Part shown: piece by piece, positions 20,034-28,226 of the stretch
Position numbering within the stretch: the stretch's first letter is position 1
Layout of the letters: the number at the start of each line of letters is the position of its first letter
NCBI RefSeq assembly: GCF_003350475.1
Contig: NZ_QQAV01000008.1
Span: 158,507-222,506 of the forward strand
Length of the DNA stretch: 64,000 bases
From: Pseudacidovorax intermedius
Lineage (GTDB): Bacteria > Pseudomonadota > Gammaproteobacteria > Burkholderiales > Burkholderiaceae_C
Direction of reading: 5' to 3'
Made by a program: the position numbers and the translations under genes
Notes under the pieces: model-generated
Seen by the model: the letters and a program-made list of their open reading frames with translations, nothing else
Told to the model about the DNA's origin: nothing
Database searches by the model: none

Positions 20034-20450
20034 TCAGACCGCCTGCCAGGGGTTGAAGACCTGCACCGGCATGCCGGCGAAGTCCCGCGTGTTGCGCGTG
20101 ACCAGCACCAGGTCATGGACGAGCGCCGTGGCGGCGAGCAGGCTGTCGATGGCCGGCAGGGGGCGGCCAGCCTCTGCGACCAGCCGTCCCCAGCGGTCGG
20201 CAACCGCGGCGTCGATGCCCAGGACGCGGCCCGTGAAGAAGAGCGGCAGGTCGACCTCCAGCCAGTCTGCCAGCACCTGGCGCCTGGCGGGCTCCGGCAC
20301 GCCGGCGATGCCCTTTCGGATCTCGCCCAGCGTCAGCACGCTGAGGTACAGCGTCGTGGGTGGCCGCCTGGCGAACCAGGCGGCCACGTTCGCATCGGGC
20401 ACGCGCCGCCGCAACTCGGACAGCGCGTTGGTGTCGACCAGGTAGCTCAC
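20034..20450 (-). CDS. vapC: PIN-domain toxin, VapC/FitB family
   Basis: 138 aa PIN-domain ribonuclease. The acidic active-site residues are in YLVDTNALSELRR (Asp6), LTLGEIRKG (Glu near 43), DSLLAATAL (Asp near 102) and VTRNTRDF (Asp near 123). Starts with GTG three bases after the antitoxin stop, so production depends on antitoxin translation. Toxins of this family cleave tRNA or other RNA when the antitoxin is lost. Confidence 0.9.
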   Translation of the reverse strand: MSYLVDTNALSELRRRVPDANVAAWFARRPPTTLYLSVLTLGEIRKGIAGVPEPARRQVLADWLEVDLPLFFTGRVLGIDAAVADRWGRLVAEAGRPLPAIDSLLAATALVHDLVLVTRNTRDFAGMPVQVFNPWQAV

Positions 20451-20453
20451 GAC

Positions 20454-20702
20454 TCAGAATGCCGCGTCGCGCGTGGGGCTGGGGTCGCGCTCGAACACCA
20501 GGTCGTCCTGGCCCGCCAGCGGCGAGCGCTGCATGAAGTCCAGCAGCGAGCCCTGCGCCTGAGACAGACGGTCAAAGGTCTGGCGGGAGACGACCACCGC
20601 CACCGACTTGCCGTGCACCGTGATGTCCTGCGGCTGTTCCTGGGCGGACTTCACCAGCTCGGACATGCGCGCCTTGGCGTCCTGCATCTGCCATTTCTGC
20701 AT
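20454..20702 (-). CDS. Phd/YefM-type antitoxin of the PIN-domain toxin
   Basis: 82 aa. N-terminal MQKWQMQDAKARMSELV is the Phd/YefM DNA-binding and dimerisation start, followed by a typical VHGKSVAVVVSRQTFDRL strand-helix region. The C-terminal third (FERDPSPTRDAAF) is the likely toxin-binding tail. A GGGAGA ribosome site precedes the ATG. A perfect inverted repeat just upstream is the likely autoregulatory operator. Confidence 0.9.
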   Translation of the reverse strand: MQKWQMQDAKARMSELVKSAQEQPQDITVHGKSVAVVVSRQTFDRLSQAQGSLLDFMQRSPLAGQDDLVFERDPSPTRDAAF

Positions 20703-20715
20703 CGTTTTCTCCCGT

Positions 20716-20739
20716 TCTGACCAGAAAGGTCAGATTTTA
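20716..20739 (-). promoter_or_regulatory. Toxin-antitoxin promoter with perfect operator palindrome
   Basis: TCTGACC-AGAAA-GGTCAGA (20716-20734) is a perfect seven-base dyad. On the - strand it directly follows a near-consensus -10 box TAAAAT (20734-20739), so it would cover the transcription start 14-32 bp before the antitoxin ATG. This is the classic layout for antitoxin autorepression. The -35 element is weak. Confidence 0.6.
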
Positions 20740-20765
20740 GGCGGCGTTGCAGGCCCTCCATGCAA

Positions 20766-20791
20766 AAGGGCCGGTCTGCGGACCGGCCCTT
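20766..20791 (-). terminator. Rho-independent terminator of glnS
   Basis: AAGGGCCGGTC and GACCGGCCCTT pair over 11 bases around a four-base loop, and on the - strand the stem runs into TTTTGCA. It begins 38 bp after the glnS stop codon. Confidence 0.8.
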
Positions 20792-20828
20792 GCCTGCTGC
20801 GTATCGGCCGAGACCGAACACGAAGCGC

Positions 20829-22715
<1,887 letters not shown>

Positions 22716-22916
22716 CGGGGAATTTTATGGGTGGGCCGGCGTCGATGGTTTCGCCGCGCTGCAGCGCAAGTGGCGCCCACGATGCCGGAGGGGTTACGTC
22801 TGGCAACCAACGTCACGTTCACGGGTGAACCTTTCCGGGGCTTTGGCCGTTCTATGGGTCAGGTGGACGGCAGTTTTGCGAATGGCGTCCTTCCCCAGTT
22901 TTTCCAGGAGATCGAG

Positions 22917-23243
22917 ATGAATGTCTCTCGCACGGGCTTCTTCAAGTTGGCGGCGGCTGCCGCCGTTGCGGCGGGTGCCCTGTTTGCCGCATCGTCGGCC
23001 AGCGCGCAGGTGAGCTGGTCGCTGGGCGTGTCGGTGCCGGGCGTGGCCGTGGGCGTGGCGGCCCCTCCGCCTGCTTACTACGGCCCCCCGCCAGCCTATT
23101 ACGTGGCGCCCCCGGCCCCGGTGTATTACCGGCCGCCGCCGCCGGTGTACTACCGCCCGCCGCCGCAGGTGGTGTATGAGCCGGCACCGGTCTACTACGG
23201 CCCCGGACCGTACTACTACCGCCACCATCACCACTGGCGCTGA
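22917..23243 (+). CDS. Secreted proline/tyrosine-repeat protein of unknown function
   Basis: 108 aa. A signal peptide (KLAAAAAVAAGALFAASSASAQ, residues about 10-31) precedes a short VSWSLGVSVPGVAVGV segment. Residues about 48-104 consist of repeated Pro-rich units with paired Tyr (PPPAYYGPPPAYY, then VYYRPPPPVYYRPPP), ending in RHHHHWR. AGGAG at 22906-22910 supports ATG 22917. Similar PxYY-rich exported proteins are common in Burkholderiales but have no defined function. The His cluster could bind metal. This is inference. Confidence 0.8.
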   Translation: MNVSRTGFFKLAAAAAVAAGALFAASSASAQVSWSLGVSVPGVAVGVAAPPPAYYGPPPAYYVAPPAPVYYRPPPPVYYRPPPQVVYEPAPVYYGPGPYYYRHHHHWR

Positions 23244-23250
23244 TGGCAGC

Positions 23251-23272
23251 GGATCGGCCCAAGGGCCGATCC
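23251..23272 (+). terminator. Hairpin downstream of the Pro/Tyr-repeat gene
   Basis: GGATCGGCC and GGCCGATCC pair perfectly over nine bases with a CAAG loop, eight bases after the stop codon. No T-run follows directly. The second hairpin at 23284 has one. Confidence 0.5.
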
Positions 23273-23283
23273 GTGCAGCGCCC

Positions 23284-23318
23284 AAGCCGCCTCGCCGCTT
23301 GCCGGCAGGCGGCTTTTT
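23284..23318 (+). terminator. Rho-independent terminator of the Pro/Tyr-repeat gene
   Basis: AAGCCGCCT pairs with AGGCGGCTT around a 14-base loop, and a TTTTT run directly follows on the + strand. It lies between the + gene and the converging LytTR regulator gene. Confidence 0.7.
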
Positions 23319-23349
23319 CGTGGGCGCTCGCATGCGCCTGCACCACGCG

Positions 23350-24147
23350 CTACATCGCCCGGAACAGCGGCGCGTAGAGTCGGCTCACGGGCAACGGCTC
23401 ATCCGGGCGGCCCCGCAGCGTCAGCTGCATGCGGCCGGCTTCGTCGCGGTGGACGGCGTCGACGGCATCGGCCCGCACCACCACCGCGCGGTGGATCTGC
23501 CAGAAGCGCTGCGGATCGAGCTGCGGCAGCAACTGCTTGAGCGGCGTGCGGATCAGGTGTTCGGCGTCGGCCGTCAGCACCCGTACGTACTTGTCGGCGG
23601 CCTCGAAGTACAGCACCTCGTCCACCGGCACCATGCGCACGGTCGTGCCGCCCGCATTGCTGGCCGCGATGAACTTGAGTGGCGCCGATTCCCCGCGCGG
23701 CGGCGAGGCGGCGCCCAGCAGGTCGCGCCACTGCGCCAGTGCCTGCTGCGGCAGGGCCGCGGGCGCGGCCAGGCGTTCCTGCAGGCGGGCGACGGTGCGC
23801 GCGAGCCGCTGCGGCTGAACCGGCTTCATCAGGTAGTCCAGCGCCTGCGCCTCGAAGGCGCGGGCGGCGTATTCGTCGTAGGCGGTGACGAAGACCAGTT
23901 GCGGCATGGGCGCTTCGTCGGCAGGCCAGCGCTCCGCGATTTCTTCGGCGGCGGCCAGGCCGTCCTGACCGGGCATGCGGATGTCCATGAACAGCACGTC
24001 GGGGCGCAGCCGTAGCGCCTCGCGGGCGGCGCTCAGGCCATCGCCGACGACGGCCGTCACCTGCAGGGCGGGCCAGGCGCGGGCCAGCTCGACCTGCAGG
24101 GACTGGGCGAGCAGCGGTTCGTCTTCGGCGATCAGGGCGGTCGGCAT
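23350..24147 (-). CDS. LytTR-family response regulator
   Basis: 265 aa. Receiver domain at residues about 3-120 (AEDEPLLAQ, phosphoacceptor in VLFMDIRMPGQDG, Lys in YLMKPV), then a LytTR DNA-binding domain from about residue 160 (VDEVLYFEAADKYVRVLT, FWQIHRAVVV). Works with the LytS-type kinase 13 bp upstream. LytTR regulators bind direct repeats ahead of few target genes, often neighbouring ones. The upstream operon genes or a lipid-related membrane function are likely targets. Confidence 0.93.
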   Translation of the reverse strand: MPTALIAEDEPLLAQSLQVELARAWPALQVTAVVGDGLSAAREALRLRPDVLFMDIRMPGQDGLAAAEEIAERWPADEAPMPQLVFVTAYDEYAARAFEAQALDYLMKPVQPQRLARTVARLQERLAAPAALPQQALAQWRDLLGAASPPRGESAPLKFIAASNAGGTTVRMVPVDEVLYFEAADKYVRVLTADAEHLIRTPLKQLLPQLDPQRFWQIHRAVVVRADAVDAVHRDEAGRMQLTLRGRPDEPLPVSRLYAPLFRAM

Positions 24148-24160
24148 CGGCAGGGCGTGG

Positions 24161-25327
24161 TCAGGCGGAAGCGGGCAGGGGCAGGGTGACGGTGGCGCGG
24201 GTGCCGCCGCCGGGCGGCGAACTCAGCGTGAGCGTGCCGCGCTCGCCATGCAGGGTGCGCAGGCGCTCGCGCACCTGCGTGAGGCCGAAGCCGCCCGCGG
24301 ACGCCGCGCCGTCGTCCGAAGGCGGCGGGCCTGCGCCTTCGCCAGGCCGGCCATCCGGTGCCGTGGCCAGGCCCGCGCCCGTGTCGATGACGTCGATGAC
24401 GAGGTCGCCGTCCTCGCGCCGGGCCAGCACGCGGATCTCGCCGCCTTCGACCTGGGGCTCCAGCCCGTGGCGAATGGCGTTCTCGACCAGCGGCTGCAGC
24501 AGCAGCGGGGGCACCGGCACCTCGCGCAGCCCGGGCGGCAACTCGAGCGTGCAGCGCAGGCGCGGCCCCATGCGCACGGCCATCAGCGCCAGGTAGTCGG
24601 CAAGGCGGTCGAATTCCTGCGACAGCGGATGCAGCGTGCTGCGCGAGCCGCCCAGCGTGGCGCGCAGGTAGTCGTTGAGCCGGTCCAGCATGGCCACGGC
24701 CCGTTCGGGATCGGTGCCGATCAGCACGCGCAGGTTGGCCAGGGTGTTGAACAGCATGTGCGGTTCCAGCTGCGTCTCCAGCAGCTTCAGCCGCGCCTCG
24801 GAGGCGTCGCGGGCGGCAGCGGCGATCTCTGCGGCCATCGCGGCCGACTTGCCCTTGGCGTGGAAGTAGAAGGAGCCGATGGCGCCGGCCGCCACCGTGA
24901 TGTACAGCCCGATGATGTTCTTGTTGGCGGGGCCGGCGTCGCTGTCGCCGGGGCCGATCAGCCAGTAGGCCACCTCGTCGCCCACGTAGAAGCCCACCAG
25001 GATGCCGGTGACGGTGAGGACCAGTCCGCGCCAGCCCTTGGGCCAGCCACGGCCGCCCTCGGGGTTGCCATGGCAGTGGCGCGGGTCGACCAGGTAACGG
25101 CCGGCTTCCATCGTGGCCCAGCAGATCGTGCCGATGCACACCGAATAGACGAGCTGGATCAGGTAGCTGCGCGTGGGCCACATCAGCGTGGTGAACACCG
25201 TCACCACGCAGCACAAGGCCAGCACATGCAGGTAGTGGCGCAGGAGGCTGCGCAGCAGGACGGTCATCGCCGATGCGCCGGTCGCCGGCGGCCGGCCTCC
25301 AGGCGCTGCATCCGAGGGCTGGGTCAT
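24161..25327 (-). CDS. LytS/YehU-type sensor histidine kinase
   Basis: 388 aa from ATG 25327. Four membrane segments in about residues 25-165 are followed by a His_kinase (PF06580) domain with LKLLETQLEPHMLFNTLANLR (phosphorylated His near residue 205) and an ATPase domain (PLVENAIRHGLEP, GFGLTQVRERL). An acidic/Pro-rich insertion precedes the final G box. The start overlaps the sterol-desaturase stop by four bases (ATGA). A start 20 codons later (MTVLLRSLL) is possible. Signal unknown. Confidence 0.92.
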   Translation of the reverse strand: MTQPSDAAPGGRPPATGASAMTVLLRSLLRHYLHVLALCCVVTVFTTLMWPTRSYLIQLVYSVCIGTICWATMEAGRYLVDPRHCHGNPEGGRGWPKGWRGLVLTVTGILVGFYVGDEVAYWLIGPGDSDAGPANKNIIGLYITVAAGAIGSFYFHAKGKSAAMAAEIAAAARDASEARLKLLETQLEPHMLFNTLANLRVLIGTDPERAVAMLDRLNDYLRATLGGSRSTLHPLSQEFDRLADYLALMAVRMGPRLRCTLELPPGLREVPVPPLLLQPLVENAIRHGLEPQVEGGEIRVLARREDGDLVIDVIDTGAGLATAPDGRPGEGAGPPPSDDGAASAGGFGLTQVRERLRTLHGERGTLTLSSPPGGGTRATVTLPLPASA

Positions 25328-26298
25328 GGGGCCGGCAGCGGTGGCGCGATCACCGCGTCCGTCGTCGGGCCGCGCGGCACGGGTGCCGGCGTCAGAGCCG
25401 GTGACGCCCGCATTGCATGGCGACGCAGTTCTTCCGTCGTCTCGCCGCCGCCGGGCCGCCATCCCGGCGGGCGCCACAGGTAGCCCAGCGCCTCGTCCAC
25501 CGACTTCGCGCCGCGAAGGTCGCGCCACAGCGCGCGCCAGCCGTCGAACTCGATGGCCAGCAGGTTGTACGAGGTCTGTGGCTTGACCAGGCCGTAGCGC
25601 GGCTTCACGTCCTCGCGCTCGGCGATGTAGGTGCCGAACAGGCGGTCGAAAATGATCAGCACGCCGCCGTAGTTGCCGTCCAGGTATTCGAGGTTCGACG
25701 CATGGTGCACGCGGTGCGCCGAGGGCGTGTTGAGCACCCATTCCAGCGGGCCCAGGCGCGGGATCCAGGTGGCATGGATCCAGAACTGGTAGAGCAGGTT
25801 GAGCGTGAACATCAGCAGGATCAGCCGCGGCGGCGCGCCCAGCAGCGGAGCGAGCAGGAAGAAGGCCAGGACGCCGGTGAGCTTGCCCGTCCAGCCGAAG
25901 CGGTAGGCCGCCGACAGGTTGAGGTCGTTGGGCGAATGGTGGATGGAATGCGTGCACCAGAACCAGCGCACGCGGTGTGCCGCGCGGTGGTACCAGTAAT
26001 AGCAGAACTCCTGCAGCAGGAAGGCCGCCACCCAGCCCGTCCAGTGGTCCAGCGGCAGGGTGAACAGCCGGTGCGCATAGAGCCAGTCCATCCAGCCCAC
26101 CCAGAAGGCCAGCGGCAGCAGCCAGCGCAGCGGGTATTCGCGCACCAGGAAGTCGATCACCGACAGCCCGGCGGACTTCCAGTCGTAGGCCGGCCCCAGC
26201 CCGCGGGTGTGGCGCCACGACAGTACCGCGGCCTCCAGCAGCGAGGCGACCAGCACCGTCACGACGGCGAACTTGAGGATGAGCAGAAGAACGGGCAT
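25324..26298 (-). CDS. Sterol desaturase/fatty acid hydroxylase family protein
   Basis: 324 aa membrane-bound di-iron oxygenase family member. The eight-histidine pattern is complete in three boxes: HRAAH (near residue 104), HSIHH (near 117) and HRVHH (near 195), among about five membrane segments. It ends in a Pro/Ala-rich tail of about 40 residues. It hydroxylates or desaturates lipids, but the substrate is unknown. Cotranscription and four-base overlap with the LytS kinase suggest the enzyme and sensor are linked, perhaps through membrane state. Confidence 0.9.
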   Translation of the reverse strand: MPVLLLILKFAVVTVLVASLLEAAVLSWRHTRGLGPAYDWKSAGLSVIDFLVREYPLRWLLPLAFWVGWMDWLYAHRLFTLPLDHWTGWVAAFLLQEFCYYWYHRAAHRVRWFWCTHSIHHSPNDLNLSAAYRFGWTGKLTGVLAFFLLAPLLGAPPRLILLMFTLNLLYQFWIHATWIPRLGPLEWVLNTPSAHRVHHASNLEYLDGNYGGVLIIFDRLFGTYIAEREDVKPRYGLVKPQTSYNLLAIEFDGWRALWRDLRGAKSVDEALGYLWRPPGWRPGGGETTEELRRHAMRASPALTPAPVPRGPTTDAVIAPPLPAP

Positions 26299-26347
26299 AG
26301 CGGCGCGCTCCGGACGAGGTGTTGGGGAAAGGACGCCGGCGCTGCGC

Positions 26348-27022
26348 TCAATCCATCAGGGCGTAGGGGCCGCCACGCTGCAGCGCGCGCTGGTAGGCCG
26401 GCCGTGCGTGGATGCGTTCGAGCCACGCCATCAGCTTCGGCCGGCTGCCGTCCAAGCCGGCCCGGGCGCGGGCCGCCTCGACCGGGAAGCTCATCTGGAT
26501 GTCGGCCACGCTGAAGTACGGGCCGGCGAACCAGTCGCGCTGGGCCAGCTCGGACTCCATGAAGTCCAGGTGCTGGCGCAGCTGTGGCTGCACGAAGCTG
26601 GCCATGGCCTTGTCGGCGATGCCGCGGGCGATGGGCTTGACGAAGAAGGGCATCTTCGCGCCCTTGATGCGGTTGAACACCAGCGTGAGCAGCAGCGGCG
26701 GCATGGCCGAACCCTCGCCGTAGTGCAGCCAGTAGCGGCAGCGCAGGGCCTCGGGGCTACCGGCCTCGGGCAGCAGGGCGGCCGCGGGGTAGCGCTCGGC
26801 CAGCGTCTCCAGGATGGCGCCGGATTCGGCGAGCACGCTGCCGTCGTCGAGTGTGACGACCGGCGCCTTGCCCAGGGGATGCACCCGCTTGAGCTCGGGC
26901 GGCGCCAGCATGGTGGCCGGGTCGCGCTTGTACTGCACGATCTCGTAGGGAAGCTGGAGTTCTTCCAGCAGCCAGAGTACGCGCTGGGAACGGGAGTTTT
27001 CGAGGTGATGGACGGTGATCAT
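26348..27022 (-). CDS. Glutathione S-transferase family protein
   Basis: 224 aa. N-terminal thioredoxin-like domain (SRSQRVLWLLEELQLPYE at residues about 9-26, HPLGKAPVVTLDDG, then AESGAILETLAERY carrying the glutathione gamma-glutamyl contact) and an all-helical C-terminal domain with FSVADIQMSFP. A conserved Ser near residue 11 is the likely catalytic residue. Same strand as the neighbouring membrane genes. The individual substrate is not inferable. Confidence 0.9.
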   Translation of the reverse strand: MITVHHLENSRSQRVLWLLEELQLPYEIVQYKRDPATMLAPPELKRVHPLGKAPVVTLDDGSVLAESGAILETLAERYPAAALLPEAGSPEALRCRYWLHYGEGSAMPPLLLTLVFNRIKGAKMPFFVKPIARGIADKAMASFVQPQLRQHLDFMESELAQRDWFAGPYFSVADIQMSFPVEAARARAGLDGSRPKLMAWLERIHARPAYQRALQRGGPYALMD

Positions 27023-27063
27023 GGGGCGCGATGTTGCCTCAGAAAGCAAGGAGGGACGGGACG

Positions 27064-27348
27064 TCAGCGGCCGGTCCGGGCCAGTCGCTCCCGCTCGCGT
27101 TGCACCATGTGTGCCATCACCGGGTTGCCGGGCGCGAAGACCCACACGCCCAGGCCATGGAAGAACAGGCCCAGGCCCCAGCCCAGCAGCGGGAAGACTG
27201 CCCAGTGCCGGCCCTGCGCGAGCGACAGCACGATCAGTCCGAGGTTCACGAGCGCATAGATGGCGGCGTGGCAGAACCAGCCCAGCTTGGCCCGGGCACG
27301 GCGTTGTGCCAGGACATCGAGGGCGGCGGAAGACAGTTCGGGGCGCAT
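27064..27348 (-). CDS. 2TM domain protein
   Basis: 94 aa. Hydrophilic N-terminus, two membrane helices at about residues 25-45 and 51-70 separated by a tight turn, and an Arg/Glu-rich C-terminal helix (VQRERERLARTGR). Matches the 2TM domain family (PF13239), which is often found next to or fused with LytS-type histidine kinases. The LytS/LytTR pair a few genes downstream fits that association. Function unknown. Confidence 0.75.
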   Translation of the reverse strand: MRPELSSAALDVLAQRRARAKLGWFCHAAIYALVNLGLIVLSLAQGRHWAVFPLLGWGLGLFFHGLGVWVFAPGNPVMAHMVQRERERLARTGR

Positions 27349-27378
27349 GATGGATTCGCGGCAATGGGTGGAGAAGGA

Positions 27379-27915
27379 TCAGGCCAGCGACGCGGCACGG
27401 TCGGCGCTGATCGCAAGGCGCCACAGCCGCAGGGCGCCGCCCGCGAAGATGCCGCTGAACAGGCCGTACAGGGCGCTGATGCCCAGGGCGAAGCCGCTGT
27501 CCTGCGCCAGGCCGGGATGGAAGACCAGCGTCACGCCGACGACGTACTTGGTGAGGAAGATGCCCATCATCCGCACCAGCGGCCAGGGGCTGCCGGGCAG
27601 CAGGAACTCGCGCAGCTCGGGGTCGTACTGGGTGCGCGGCGACAGCGGCCGCGCCTGCATCCAGAAGCCGCTGGCGGCGGCAGCGACCACCCAGGCCACC
27701 AGGGCCAGCAGGCCAGCCTGCGAATGGCCGAAGGCCGAGGCCACGCCATAGAGCGCGAAGCCGACCAGCGCCAGCGGCAGCACGGTGACGCCGGCCAGGC
27801 TGACCTCGCGCGTCACCAACTGCCGCGCGCCGCGCCAGGCCAGCACCGCGAAGACGGCGAACACCCAGGTGGGGGTGTGCGCGACGATCTGGAAGAGCAT
27901 GGAATCGGTGAGCAT
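27379..27915 (-). CDS. Hypothetical membrane protein, DUF6622-like
   Basis: 178 aa with about five hydrophobic segments. The N-terminal FQIVAHTPTWVFAVFAVLAWRGARQL pattern and the central RMMGIFLTKYVVGVTLVF are like the uncharacterised DUF6622 family. First gene of the - strand cluster that leads to the LytS/LytTR genes, 30 bp before the 2TM gene. No catalytic residues recognised. Confidence 0.7.
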   Translation of the reverse strand: MLTDSMLFQIVAHTPTWVFAVFAVLAWRGARQLVTREVSLAGVTVLPLALVGFALYGVASAFGHSQAGLLALVAWVVAAAASGFWMQARPLSPRTQYDPELREFLLPGSPWPLVRMMGIFLTKYVVGVTLVFHPGLAQDSGFALGISALYGLFSGIFAGGALRLWRLAISADRAASLA

Positions 27916-28035
27916 GGAAACTCCTTGAGTGAGGTCAGGTGGATGAGGGCCGCCGGCAGGCAGGCTGCGATGGGAGGGGACTGTGCCGGCGGCCCGGGCC
28001 CGCCGCCACCGGCCTGCGATGAATGGCGCCAGCTT

Positions 28036-28069
28036 GGCGCGAACGGCAGGATGGCGGCGCGAACGGCAG
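28036..28069. repeat. 14-bp direct repeat upstream of mdtABC
   Basis: GGCGCGAACGGCAG occurs twice, at 28036-28049 and 28056-28069, 20 bp apart, which is close to two helical turns. It lies in the 311 bp divergent gap between the DUF6622-like gene and mdtA, which otherwise contains no gene. A protein-binding role is inferred from spacing. Confidence 0.5.
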
Positions 28070-28135
28070 CGGGCTGAGGCTGCGCGGCGGCCGCCCGCGA
28101 GTCGCCCGACGGGGCGGCGGCCGACAGGGGCGAGG

Positions 28136-28178
28136 CTTTACCGCCGCTTTACGGTCGCTCCCACATCGCAGCTACGAT
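28136..28178 (+). promoter_or_regulatory. Candidate mdtABC promoter with OmpR-family tandem site
   Basis: CTTTAC at 28136-28141 and again at 28147-28152 gives an 11-bp phased direct repeat, the layout bound by OmpR/PhoB/PmrA-type regulators. A -10-like TACGAT is at 28173-28178, so the repeat ends at the -35 position, as expected for an activator site. The predicted leader to the mdtA ATG is about 42 bases. Confidence 0.5.
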
Positions 28179-28226
28179 TTCCCGCTCTACTCGCGGCACG
28201 CCCAGCCGCACGCCTGCCACGCATCC

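Noticed and set aside
18569..20203. Upstream extension of the Cache kinase frame
   Set aside because: Overlaps RluE and the UDG-like gene in another frame. The ATG at 18568 directly precedes the first membrane helix.
22983..23240. Pro/Tyr repeat considered as a CRISPR or DNA satellite
   Set aside because: Units are degenerate at the DNA level, lack spacers and keep reading frame; the repeat is in the protein.
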